From assembly GCA_036936605.1 (NCBI GenBank), contig JAUPFV010000001.1, positions 31,009,900 to 31,073,899 on the forward strand: a stretch of DNA of 64,000 bases, given 5' to 3'. Every line of letters starts with the position of its first letter. Position 1 is the stretch's first letter. A program made the position numbers and the translations under genes. The notes beneath the pieces are model-generated. The model had not been told where the DNA came from and did no database searches. It saw nothing but the letters and a program-made list of their open reading frames with translations. Positions 44,930 through 55,567 of the stretch are shown piece by piece. The stretch is from Limnanthes douglasii subsp. nivea (Eukaryota > Streptophyta > Magnoliopsida > Brassicales > Limnanthaceae).

Positions 44930-45455
44930 TAAATGTAATTAAATAGATTGCTCCAAAAAAGAACAGAATTAAACTAAAATGTGATGGTGCTTGTTCATTA
45001 GTTGGTGAGTCTAGTAGAGCTGGAATATTTAGAGATTTGCAGGGTGATACAATAAGTACATACGGCAGAATATATGGAAAATTAAACCCTTTGATTGATG
45101 AAAGCTTGGCCTTAGTAGATGTATTAATTATTTGCAATATCAATGGTTATAAGAATGTTGATATTGAATCGGATTCTGAAATTTTAATTGATATGTTAGA
45201 AAAAGGAAAGACTTCCTAGTTTCCGAACCATGTGATCTCCTACTGTAGGAACTTAATTAAATTATCTATGACTATTAAATATATACCTAGAACCCAAAAT
45301 CAGGCAACTGATTGGCTGACTCGATGGACTCTTAGGTGCGGGATGATAATTGATTTTGATAAGAATAATATTCATATTCCTCTTATAACTATATTATTAT
45401 TATTAGAGAGATTAGGTTTGGGCTACTTAAACTCAAATAAATCTGATGTATAAGT
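44930..45455 (+). pseudogene. LINE RNase H domain, four catalytic acids retained
   Basis: IKLKCDGACSLVGESSRAG (Asp), DESLALVDVLIICN (Glu), NVDIESDSEILIDML (Asp), then past a single TAG at 45218-45220, RTQNQATDWLTRW (Asp). All four acidic positions of RNase H are present, with one in-frame stop. The domain ends near 45450. It is less decayed than its zf-RVT, possibly by chance. Confidence 0.82.
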
Positions 45456-45720
45456 TGTTGATGACTAAATTATATTCTTATTTTTTCGAGTTATTACTTT
45501 TAGTACTTTTGATTTCATGATCAATGAATGAGATGGGTAGGAGACATTGAAACAATGGCTGTATAAGCCAATGTTATAAGCTTTCAAGTCAATCATAAAG
45601 AAGGGAAATATGCTACTCCATCAAGCCAAAATGGAGGTTACTTGTTTAATAAGAGTATGAAGATTTATATATCCATTAAAATTGTGTAAATAATATTCTT
45701 CATTCAATACAATTTTATTT

Positions 45721-46424
45721 TGATAAAAAGAGATAAAGAGAACAAACATAAAGTTAAAATTTGATGATTTAATATATGATTAATTTAGTTGCTAAAATTA
45801 AGTGTATTCATATTGGGAGATTGAAATGTGAAATAGAACATAAGATGGAAGCCTACATATATGGATATGAATAAAAAATATCAAAAATAATATTTTAAAT
45901 AAAATATTTACTTTTTATAAATAAAATATTTTTTATTTATTTTCTAACCGCTAAAATAGATTTAAAAAGAAATATTACATGGATAATAGATTTACGGTTA
46001 AATATATATTATTAAATTAACTCAGAATTATCCATAACCACACATGATAAATTAAAAGTACTAATAATCATATCGATTTTTATTTTTTTTATCGAAAACG
46101 AGATGCAATATAAAATCTACCAACAATACCCATGAAGAATAAAATAGAAAAACCAAAAACTCTTTTTTTTTTCACTTCGCGAACCACCTATCTCTTTTTT
46201 AAAATGCGATACTCACAAATCTCTTAAATTAGAGATTTTTGCAACAAATTTCAATGAAATCTCAAGTATTTCAACATAAAGCAACTACTACGTCATGTTT
46301 TCATGAAGAAATTACTTTATTTCGTCATTTATTTTTCGAGTAATGTGTTATTAGTTATTTTGAACCTGAAAATTCAATATCTTTTAACCTCTAACTCAAA
46401 ATAAAATTTTAAAAATACATATAT
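45721..46424. other. AT-rich intergenic stretch, no gene seen
   Basis: No motif, repeat or frame worth naming. Confidence 0.5.
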
Positions 46425-46990
46425 TACTTTTTTTAAAGGCGAACAAAATAAAATCCATGAGTGATAATTTTGGAGATTTATTTTCTTATTTTAGCAGCCG
46501 AATTGCATTTAATAACGGAATTGGAAAATAGTTGCTTGTTAGTAACAAAATTAGACGTAATTTTGCAATTAGAACATAATTGCTTTTTCTAGACTTATTT
46601 TGAACCCAAAGTCTTATTTGCGCAACTATTTTCTTCATATTTATGCAACACATTTGCACATAATTCTCTAATTGAACACAATTTTTTTTCGCAACCAAAT
46701 TTCTATTTACGCAACTATTTTATTCTATCTACGAAACTTATTTGCAAGTAATTTCGCAACTGAAAATAATTGTTTTTTCGCAACTAAATTACACTTAATT
46801 TCGCAACTCGAACATAAATGTTCTTTTGCAATCAAATTACACGTAATTTCGCAACTGCAACACAATTGTTTTTTCAGACTAGTTTTGCAACTCAATTATA
46901 CGTATTTTTGCAACAAATCACAATCCATTACAAAAAAACTTTCATGGATTTAGTTCTTAAAATAACAAAACCATCAGTATTTCTGAAGTT
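46425..46990. mobile_element. small repeat-filled element, copy 1 (family X)
   Basis: The interior is a loose tandem array of TTTCGCAACT, AATTACACGTAATTT and CAATTGTTTTTTCG words, period about 55 bp. The left edge (TTTTAAAGGCGAACAAAATAAAATCCATGA) and the reverse complement of the right edge (TTATTTTAAGAACTAAATCCATGA) match. A second copy with the same plan lies at 56880-57350. No coding capacity. Confidence 0.6.
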
Positions 46991-47339
46991 TATTGGATAT
47001 ATGATTTGAAAAATATAAAATTAAAAGAATACGAAAAAATATATTAAAAATATATTGGTCCGAGATGCTTATTTGCATGTTGTAATATTTTTGTATGTTA
47101 TAATATTGATAAATAGTTTTGATATATATATATATATATATTAGTATATAAAATAATTTGCAATTCTACGATGTATTACATCTCATTACAAAGATTTTAT
47201 ATAATCGTTATAGTTGTTACTTGTTAGAATAGTTTTAACGAACAAATAGAGTTTGTTTGGTTAGTATTAATAATAAAAATTGAGTAAATATATAATTTAA
47301 ACAAAACATTAAACTAAAATATTTTTTTGGGTATAAAAA
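46991..47339. other. AT-rich stretch with TA microsatellite
   Basis: TA run at about 47122-47141; otherwise featureless. The segment ACATTAAA near 47306 recurs near 53953 on the other side of the LINE and is a weak candidate for its target duplication. Confidence 0.4.
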
Positions 47340-47379
47340 ACGCTTAAATTAATGAATAAATGTACATGGGTTTTCAGGA

Positions 47380-48646
47380 GGCAGGTGCCTCATTACAAGT
47401 AGGAATACGAAAGGTCTAGTGGAGTTGTTCCAGGATTTAAATTACACTTATATTAATTTGAAAGACAGGAGTGGCCGGACTATCCTGTGAAGTTGGCTTT
47501 GGTTCCTTTGAATCGGTATCTGAGGTCCGATAGCACATGGTGTGCTATACTGTAAAATGGGGATTGCTTGTTGTTGTAGATTCTATCATTTCTTTCCTTC
47601 CAGATGTAATAGATGGTGGCACAGAAGGCTGTTTTCCAGTGAGGCTTTTGGTTATCCTTCGAGGCATTCCATGTACTTGCCTGCTCTAACCATTGCGGCC
47701 AAGGGGAAAGGGGGGAGGGGAACAGTAGTTTCTAGGCTAGGGATTCCCAAATAGCGGTAGAGTAATGGCACTGGGTTAGGAGGTGTTCTAGATTTTCAGC
47801 CGAAGTTTCACATAGTACACAGGTCGGGGGGGAGTCCAGTCCCCAAGAAATGAGTTTGTCTCTTGTGGTGAGTTTGTTATGGATTGCAAGCCATGTGATG
47901 AAGGAGTGTCTGGGGATCGAAAATTTGTGCCAGACAAGTGCAGACCAGGCTACTTTATTTCTGGTGGGCTTTAGGGTTTTGTAGGTGCTGCTGATGGTGA
48001 ATGAATGATGAGGTTTGTTGGGGAGCCAAATGAACGAGTCCTTTGAAGATGGGGAGGGGGGGGGGAGGTTTTGGGTGGCGGATATTATTTTTGTAAGGTG
48101 AGGATTGAGATTTCGGTTGGAGGCTCTGGCTTGGGGAGGCCACGCCCATCTGCCGTTTTGAATGAGGTCTTTTACCCTTTGAAGGTTCCGAATGCGGGAT
48201 AGGTTTTGTATTGGAGGGTCCGTAACGGTTGGTCAGGGAGGTGGGGAATAACCAGGGGTCATGCCAGATGGATGTGTCTGCTCCATTGCCAATTATGACT
48301 TTGTTGAGATTTGCTGCTACTTTCCGAAGGTTGAGGAGTTTCCTCCAGCTCCAGGTACCATTTGGTGGAGTGGGGATTTGTTCTTTATTTTTTCCAGCAG
48401 TATCCATTGGGTCCATATGGAGTTCTCATTTTTTGTGAGAATGGACCAGAGGAGTTTCAGGGCGGCCGCCTGATTCCAGGTTTTTAGATCTGGAATCCCA
48501 AGACCGCCCTCCTCTTTGGACACAACTACCCTTTCCCAAGCTATCTTTGCTCCTGTGATCTTCATTTCTGAACCAGACCAGAGAAATCTGCGTAAGAGCT
48601 GGGATAGTTCTTTGAGGACTCTGACTGGGAGAATGAAAATTGAGGA
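47380..48646 (-). pseudogene. LINE-2 ORF2 C-terminal part (connector and zf-RVT)
   Basis: EEGGLGIPDLKTWNQAAALKLLW (48565-48440) is the conserved GGLGxxDLxxxNxALLxKxxW block. SWRKLLNLRKVAANLNKVIIGNG follows in a shifted frame. From 47940 leftward, LVWHKFSIPRHSFITWLAI, CVLCETSAENLEHLLTQC (zf-RVT CxxC...HxxxxC) and YYIWKERNDRIYNNK are readable with one or two stops. No RNase H follows. A run of T (plus strand) near 47320 may be the poly-A tail. Confidence 0.88.
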
Positions 48647-51093
48647 CTAGTAAACTTGGCTAGCAAAAAGAACAGAGTTGATGAGCTGAAGGCGTCCGAC
48701 GTAAGAAAGATGCTTTGTGGTCCAAGAGTTGATTCGGTTGGTGATTTTGAGGAAGAGGGGTCTGCAGTCGTTGTAGGTTAGGCGAGAGGTGATGAGGGGA
48801 ACTCCAAGGTAACGGACAGGGAGGGAACCTTCGATGAAGTTGAGGTGGGAGAGGATTTCTTGTTTAGTACCGGGGGAGGTACCAGAGAAGAAAATGTGGC
48901 TTTTGGAGGGGTTGAGTTGGAGACCCGATAGAGTTGCGAATTCTTGCAGTCCTTCAAGGATGAGCTTAATGGAGGGGAGGTTGGCTCTGCATAGGATCAA
49001 GAGGTCGTCTGCAAAGCACAAGTTGATGATACGAAGCTTTTGACATTTCCAATGGAATCCGAACGATGGGTGACGACTTTTTTCCTGGAGAATGCTGGAG
49101 AGTACCTGCATTACAATAACAAAGATATACGGGGAAAGCGGGTCTCCTTTCCTGAGACCTTTAGCACCCGCGAAGAAATCCGAAGACTTACCATTTATGC
49201 TAACGGCATATGAGGGGGTGGTAATGCATTGGATGATCCAGTTTATCATGTCAATGGGGGAAGTTCATGGCAAGCAAGATGTCAAGAACGAGTTCCCATC
49301 TCACATTGTCAAAAGCTTTTTTAAGGTCTATCTTGAGAGCACATCTGGGGCCTTTGCGGGTAGAATGATACCCATGCAGAAGGTTTTGAGAGAGAAGAAT
49401 GTTGTCCACTATTGATCTTCCCGGGACAAAAGCGGATTGGGAGGGGCCAATAAGGGATGGAAGGGCTGGCTTAATCCGATTTGCAATGATCTTAGAGATT
49501 GTTTTGTAGATAACATTGCAGCAGGCTATGGGTCTGAAGTCAGACGGGTGAGAAGGCGAGTCTATTTTGGGGATGAGAGCTATTAGGGTTTTGTTCCAGC
49601 TGGGGTCCATTTTCCCCTTGGTGAAGAAGGATTTAACCCCTTCACAGACATCATGACCTACTGTTGTCCAGCAGGTCTTGAAAAAATCTGCGCTGTAACC
49701 ATCAGGGCCCGGAGCCTTGTCACTGTTAAATTGAAAAGAGGGCTTGCTTGATTTCTTCATTTGAGATGGGTTTAGTCATGTCCGGGATTAGGTTCAGGGG
49801 GACCGAGGATTTAATAAGATTCCTTATTCGATCTGGTCCTGGGTAGTCCTTTGAACTAGGGGAACCTAGATGATTACGAAAGAAATTGATGAATGTGGTG
49901 GCAATAGATCGGGGGTTAGAGCTTAAAGAGCCGTCCTCCTTTTGAATAGAGAGAATCTTATTCCTAGCTCTATGGCCTCGGATGCTATTATGGAAAAACT
50001 TAGAGTTCTTGTCCCCAAACTTAAGCCAGGTTTCTCTGGATTTTTGCTTAAGGAAGGATTCCTCTGCTCGACTGAAGAAAATGTAGGAGTCGGAAGCCGT
50101 TTTTTCGAGAGAGATGAAAGTACGGTTCGAGGGGTAGCTAAGGAGGTTCTCCTGGGCTTGGGCTAGAGCAATTCTAGCCTTCTCAACACGGTCACTAATA
50201 TCGCTAAAAGCGGTTTTGTTTAGGGATATTAGAGAGGGGACAAGTCTAGCTAGCTTGAAAACTAGATTTTCCATTGGGGTTTGATGCGTAGGGATGTTCC
50301 AGTTACTGAGGACCAAGTACTGGAATCTAGGGTGGAGCTTCCACATATTTAAATACTTGAAAGGGCTTGGGGAGGTCACGTAAGGAGCGCAAAGATGAAT
50401 TATGATCGGGGTGTGGTCAGAGGTGAACGGGAGGTCATAGTGAGCAAACGAGTTAGGAAAAGAGTCATCCCATTCTGCGTTTATCAAAGCCCGATCAATT
50501 CTAGAGGAGATTGGGTTGTTCTTTTGTTTGTTGAACCAAGAGAACTGGAATCCAGAGGAGCGGAGATCATCCAGGTTACAGGCCCGACAGCAGTCATTGA
50601 AGGCTTCTATGGAACAATTCCATCGCGGGTCTTGGCTGGTTCTCTCCAGAGGATTTCTAATGGCATTGAAATCCCCGAGAAAAATCCAGGGGGATGATGC
50701 GATGCTGTGCGCTGTGGACCTTAGATTGTTCCAGAGAGGAAGCCGGTCCGAGTGGTCATTAAAACCATAACATGCTGTAAGATAGAATTGAGTATTTCTG
50801 GCGGTCCACACTAGTGAACAGTGGATGGTCTCGGCCGTAATATCTAATATACTTAATTTGTAAACACTTGGGTTCCAAGCGATCCAGATTCTACCTAAAT
50901 GATGGTGGTCATGGTTCGTGCGGAAGTGCAAAAAAGGTAGCATGTTCCGCATAATGGTCTCAGCATTGGGGGCTTTGACCTTAGTCTCCAAAAGGCAAAT
51001 GACATTTATACTATTCGAAAAAACTAAATGCCGTACGTCTTTTTGACGTACAGGGTCGTTTAACCCACGAACATTCCAACATGCAAATTTCAT
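48647..51093 (-). pseudogene. LINE-2 ORF2: endonuclease and reverse transcriptase
   Basis: The ATG at 51093 opens a 455-residue frame: WNVRG (Asn7), LLETK (Glu36), FLGDFNAIRNP, SRIDRALIN and SDHTPIII, so the endonuclease keeps all key motifs. A one-base excess in AATTTAAC at about 49731 ends the frame in the RT N-terminus. The next frame (49760-49251) has DKAPGPDGYSADFFK, ALIPKI, RPIACCNVIYKTISK and SAFVPGRSI. A one-base excess in a C5 run at about 49264 shifts again. The last frame (49249-48647) has GLRKGDPLSPYIF and CFADDLLILC (catalytic FADD) and KSHIFFSGT, ending in a TAG at 48647. Only these small lesions separate it from an intact EN-RT. Confidence 0.95.
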
Positions 51094-51123
51094 TCAAGTC
51101 AAGATAATAAAGAAAAAGGAAAA

Positions 51124-51821
51124 TTAATACATCTTGGGGTTTTCCCCATACATACTTGAAAAAGCCGCATTTCCGGCTGCTTTTGGTCTTGGCGAAGTGA
51201 TCTCGGTTGAGGATGGTTCTCCATCTTCATGTCCTATTTGGGCTGGTGCTGGGGTGTTGCTGGCGATGATGAAACTTTTAGTCCAGCTATTCTGGACGGT
51301 CATTTGTCTGAGAGTGTCCGGGGTGGGCGTTTCGCTGTTGCTTGAGTCTGATAGAGTGATATGAGGTGGGTTGATCATTGGTTCTTTTCCAGGTCGGTGG
51401 GCAGGGAGGCGTGAAGTGGGGGGAGGGTCTATAGACAGATGACATGCTGCTGCCGCATGTCCAAAGGAATAACATCTGTTGCAGATTTTCGGAAGGCCTT
51501 GGAATTCGACTTGGATGACATGGTCTTTGCCAAGGCAACGAATGGTGATGGAGGAGGGGAATTTTGATGTCGCATGCATTATGATACATATCCGGGCATA
51601 ATTTAGTCTTGTTCTGTCTGTTGTCTGGCTGTCTACGTAGATGAGAGTTCCCAGATAGCTCCCCAGTATGCCTAACCCTTTCTCCGACCATAGCTCATGG
51701 GGAATTCCGTGGAATTTGACCCAGAGAGGGATGGATTTTAATGCCTCTCTTGTCAAAGTTTCCATCGGTTCCCATCGCTTTAAGAAAACCGGGTGGCTGC
51801 TGAAAAACCAGGGTGCCTTTT
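51124..51821 (-). pseudogene. duplicate C-terminal half of LINE-2 ORF1
   Basis: Open frame of 213 residues from METLTREALKSIPLW (51765) through the knuckle CNRCYSFGHAAAACHLS to SSMYGENPKMY and a stop at 51124. It has neither the stop nor the G-run insertion of the other copy, so it preserves the undamaged ORF1 tail. It has no N-terminal half and sits 31 bases before the ORF2 ATG at 51093, the normal ORF1-to-ORF2 spacing of this element. Confidence 0.92.
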
Positions 51822-51849
51822 CCAGAGAGGAAGCCGGTCCGAGTGGTCA

Positions 51850-52179
51850 TTAAAACCATAACATGCTGTAAGATAGAATTGAGTATTTCTGGCGGTCCAC
51901 ACTAGTGAACAGTGGATGGTATCGGCCGTAATATCTAATATACTTAATTTGTAAACACTTCCAAGCGATCCAGATTCTACCTAAATGATGGTGGTCATGG
52001 TTCGTGCGGAAGTGCAAAAAAGGTAGCATGTTCCGCATAATGGTCTCAGCGTTGGGGGCTTTGACCTTAGTCTCCAAAAGGCAAATGACATTTATACTAT
52101 TCGAAAAAACTAAATGTCGTACGTCTTTTTGACGTACAGGGTCGTTTAACCCACGAACATTCCAACATGCAAATTTCAT
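51850..52179 (-). pseudogene. truncated duplicate of the LINE-2 endonuclease start
   Basis: Begins with the same MKFACWNVRGLND as ORF2. It is identical in protein for about 70 residues, including WNVRG and the LLETK glutamate, then shifts frame at a 5-base deletion near 51960. It lacks GDFN and SDH motifs because the duplication breakpoint at 51822 cuts the domain. It cannot make an endonuclease. Confidence 0.92.
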
Positions 52180-52209
52180 TCAAGTCAAGATAATAAAGAA
52201 AAAGGAAAA

Positions 52210-53794
52210 TTAATACATCTTGGGGTTTTCCCCATACATACTTGAAAAAGCCGCATTTCCGGCTGCTTTTGGTCTTGGCGAAGTGATCTCGGTTGAGGAT
52301 GGTTCTCCATCTTCATGTCCTATTTGGGCTGGTGCTGGGGTGTTGCTGGCGATGATGAAACTTTTAGTCCAGCTATTCTGGACGGTCATTTGTCTGAGAG
52401 TGTCCGGGGTGGGCGTTTCGCTGTTGCTTGAGTCTGATAGAGTGATATGAGGTGGGTTGATCATTGGTTCTTTTCCAGGTCGGTGGGCAGGGAGGCGTGA
52501 AGTGGGGGGGAGGGTCTATAGACAGATGACATGCTGATGCCGTATGTCCAAAGGAATAACATCTGTTGCAGATTGTCGGAAGGCCTTGGAATTCGACTTG
52601 GATGACATGGTCTTTGCCAAGGCAACGAATGGTGATGGAGGAGGGGAATTTTGATGTCGCATGCATTATGATACATATCCGGGCATAATTTAGTCTTGTT
52701 CTGTCTGTTGTCTGGCTGTCTACGTAGATGGGAGTTCCCAGATAGCTCCCCAGTATGCCTAACCCTTTCTCCGACCATAGCTCATGGGGCATTCCGTGGA
52801 ATTTGACCCAGAGAGGGATGGATTTTAATGCCTCTCTTGTCAAAGTTTCCATCGGTTCCCATCACTTTAAGAAAACCGGGTGGCTGCTGAAAAACCAGGG
52901 TGCCTTTTTCAGAACTTTCGTAGCGTCTTCGGCAGTAGAGAACTTGAAGAAATAGTGGCCGGAAGGCGTGGGTTTGCATTCTTGGAGACCATAGGTACTC
53001 CATACTTGGTTTGCCAGGGTTTGGACATGGGATACGACTCTTTTCTTTGAGAGAAAGTAGCCCGAAAGACATCTTGCCCAATCTTCGTTGCCGCCTGTTA
53101 AGGCATCATCAGGGAATATTAAGGTGTCGTTGTCTACTTGGATATCTTCAATTTTCTGAATCTTCATTGGGGAACGAGGGTCCGGTTGGGCGACTATATG
53201 AGCGCATGACCTTAATGATGCTCCTGGGTGGTGGATGTTTACCATGGAGGCTGATTCAGCGGCGAGGAGAGGGGAAATGGTGCTGGAGTTCCCTCGGACG
53301 TGACGGAAGGCACTGTTAGGTTTCCAAGGACCTGATAGGTCGGGGCGGATACCAAGGGGGCGGTGAGCTTTAAAGGGTCTTGAGAAAGCGTGGCCTTTGC
53401 TGTTACGGCCGGGGAACGATTCTGGAAAGGAGGATGGACTCGGGATAGGGTTTAGTTTAGGAGTTTGAGAAGAGGGGTGGGCAGCAGTGTGAACGATTGT
53501 GGAGGTCTGGTTCTGGTTGCTGGGGGGAGGAGCTTTGTTGGCTTGGGATGCATGTTGGAGCGTGAGGACGGCGGTTGAGATGACGCTGGTTTGCGGGGGG
53601 GGGGGGGGGGGTGCGGTAAACGGGTGGAGGGTTGCGGGGATGGCATTGTTGAAGAGGTAGCGGTTTGTCACAGACATGGTTTCTACTAAGGAAGGAGGGG
53701 GGGGGGGGGCTAGGGTCAGGAAGCTGGCCAGAGAGGGAATGAGATGGTTGTTAGGGTTTTGGCATGCATGCATGGAAAAATTAGCTGCATGCAT
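52210..53794 (-). pseudogene. LINE-2 ORF1 (Pro-rich leader, DUF4283 domain, CCHC knuckle)
   Basis: A 310-residue frame from an ATG at 53794: Pro/Ser-rich leader with two poly-Pro tracts, then WARCLSGYFLSKKRVVSHV and YFFKFSTAEDATKVLKKAPW, the DUF4283 RNA-binding core. The frame is stopped by TGA at 52862-52864. The duplicate copy has CGA (Arg) there, so the stop is a CpG-to-TpG change. Reading on, ALKSIPLWVKFHGMP and the knuckle CNRCYSFGHTASAC follow (to about 52540). An extra base in a G run near 52505 shifts the remaining tail to 52464-52210. The frame is open upstream of 53794 without another ATG. Confidence 0.9.
53595..53611. repeat. 17-base homopolymer G run in LINE-2 ORF1
   Basis: Seventeen consecutive G on the plus strand encode a poly-Pro tract in ORF1. 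A second run of 13 G lies at 53697-53709. Such runs are prone to slippage, so the exact length, and hence the ORF1 frame, may vary or be a sequencing artefact. Confidence 0.9.
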
Positions 53795-53950
53795 GCACGA
53801 GGCCAGAGAGTTAGGGTTTGGTAGTGAGGACGAGGCCGACGTACTGGAGGGTGGAGATTTCTGTATCGGTGGAGAGGTGGTTTGGGTAATGATGAAAGGT
53901 GGGTTCGAAAGAGCAGAGGAGGATGACCGGAGCAGACCATATTAATGTAA

Positions 53951-54839
53951 TAATACATTAAATAATATTATAAATTTATATTGAAGTTTTCAAAAGAATA
54001 TGTACTTTAATTTACTTTAAATAATGCATCAATCGCTTGATATTTTTAAATTATTGAGTTTATCCTTTCAAATATATTAATTTATAATGAATGAGTATAC
54101 TTGGATCCACCATGAAAATTTGAGGTGGACTCGGCATGAGGAATCTGGTATTTCATGTAAAGCAATTAATAAAACGCGTAAATGAGGACAGAAGAAAAAA
54201 GAAACTCAAGGCTGTTTTATTAATAAGAATTAAGAAGATTATTATTATTATTATTAAGTGGAAGCAAAGAATGGAATCGTCAGCCCCTACCACGGTGTTT
54301 AGTGTCCCACCTTCTACCAACAATTGGAATCGCATTGTTGTGCCCATTATTATTCTCTCCCTAATATTCATTCACATATCATTGAACCACATTTAGTTAG
54401 TTATAATGATTCTTATGTTTTAAAATCAGATATTATTTAAGTATTTGGACATAATAATAATATTTAATAATTAGTAATCTGTGAGGCTTGCTCAAATTTT
54501 CAATTATGATTTTATAGTCAATAAAAATAAATTATAAATATGAGGGGTTATAAAGTTTAGTCTATGTTGGAAATTTTTAAGTGTTTATCTTATTATTTTT
54601 CTATTTTTTCTCTAAATAATCATAAGATAAAAGGTTTAAAAGAGATTAAAGTGGTATGGACTTATTATAAATTAGTCATATATCCGGATTACAACTTTAT
54701 AATTTTAGATTTTAAAATTTGAAATCAAATGTGTGTGTTTTTAAATATGTGTGGTCCATTATTATAATAACAATTCTTTTATATGTTATGATTGGATAAA
54801 AAAGAAAATCGTATTTAAATCTCAGTTTTTCACTCTGCT
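53951..54839. other. AT-rich intergenic stretch, no gene seen
   Basis: Contains an ATT microsatellite (about 54240-54257). A plus-strand frame 54136-54396 runs through it without any motif and is not called. Confidence 0.5.
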
Positions 54840-55025
54840 GGGATTGCAGGACGGGTGTCGATCGACAATGGCGAGTTCATATTCTTTTAAGATAATCAAC
54901 GGCTTCTTCTTTGGTGATCCATTATAGATAAAGTATTATTCGTGTTTCTAGGCTTGACAACAATTTTAAAGTTTCCGAAATCATTGTGGATGACTATTGG
55001 AGTTAGGGTTTCCCAAATTAAGTTT

Positions 55026-55252
55026 TGTTATGGTGACGACCAAAGTCTCACATCCCACATTGGTTAAACTTAGAAAGGATCAATGGTATATAAGTAAGAA
55101 CATATCTCAACTAGTATGAGACCTTTTGGAAATGGACCAAATGCAAAGCCGTACGGGTCTTCGGACCCAAAGAGAAATATCATACTAGTGTGGAGATCGA
55201 TTGTTCTTACTTATATACAGAGGCAGAATATGCGGTACCCATATTCCCAACA
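55026..55252 (+). repeat. TRIM 5' LTR (227 bp)
   Basis: Begins TGTTATGGTGACGACC and ends CCATATTCCCAACA. It shares with the 3' LTR the blocks GTCTCACATC, TATATAAGTAAGAACATA and CGGTACCCATATTCC. It contains two TATATAAGTAAGAACA-type sequences in inverted relation. Confidence 0.92.
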
Positions 55253-55254
55253 AA

Positions 55255-55266
55255 TGGTATCAGAGC
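55255..55266 (+). promoter_or_regulatory. TRIM primer binding site
   Basis: A perfect TGGTATCAGAGC two bases after the 5' LTR. Confidence 0.95.
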
Positions 55267-55567
55267 TCCAGGTCCAGACCAGACGCGATGGTGGTAAAAT
55301 TCTCAAAAGTTGAACATGATGAACCAGTAGTCATGCTCAAGATAATATGCTCTAGAGATCCTAGTTCGGAGTGCATATGGCTCATCAAGCAGGTGGTAGT
55401 TGATTGTAGTGTGACGCTAAGGAATAAGATAGTATGGCCTAATAGGAGGTGAGAAGTAACACATCCGTAGGTTCCTATATGGTTCAGGTAGCCCCAACCT
55501 GATTAGAGTGGGCGACTGGAAGTCAGTTGAGAGGAGGCTAAGTGGTACTTTGTTTGAGAGGATGATT

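Larger units (their letters stand above)
44090..45720 (+). mobile_element. LINE 3' fragment, plus strand
   Basis: A zf-RVT region (44090-44800) is followed by RNase H (44930-45455) and an AT-rich tail with CATGATCAATGAATGAGA, all on the plus strand. EN and RT are absent, as in a 5'-truncated LINE insertion. A 21-base direct repeat (ATTCTGGATTAATAATAAAT) occurs at about 44064 and 44223. Confidence 0.8.
50731..52909. repeat. 1.09-kb internal tandem direct duplication in LINE-2
   Basis: 50731-51821 is repeated at 51822-52909 (offset 1091 at the left end, 1087 at the right end). By eye I count about nine substitutions and two indels, so about 99 percent identity. Each copy carries the C-terminal half of ORF1 and the first part of ORF2. 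The left break is inside the endonuclease and the right break inside the DUF4283 domain of ORF1. Confidence 0.95.
47340..53950 (-). mobile_element. LINE-2 (plant L1 type, no RNase H), minus strand, best preserved element
   Basis: Right to left: ORF1 (53794-52210), a truncated extra copy of the endonuclease start, a second ORF1 C-terminal half, then ORF2 with endonuclease, RT and zf-RVT to about 47380. GC content is clearly higher than the surroundings. An internal direct duplication of 1.09 kb explains the doubled ORF1/ORF2 junction. Two poly-C tracts (minus strand) occur in ORF1. Long open frames and few lesions indicate a young insertion. Confidence 0.95.

Noticed and set aside
49942..50770. 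Plus-strand frames opposite LINE-2 ORF2 (74-107 residues, several)
   Set aside because: Shadows of the minus-strand endonuclease/RT frame in GC-richer sequence.
47300..53960. ACATTAAA near 47306 and 53953 as a target duplication of LINE-2
   Set aside because: Only eight bases in very AT-rich flanks and the element ends are uncertain; kept as a hint only.
54136..54396. Plus-strand frame of 86 residues
   Set aside because: Runs through an ATT microsatellite; no family signature and no codon-level evidence.
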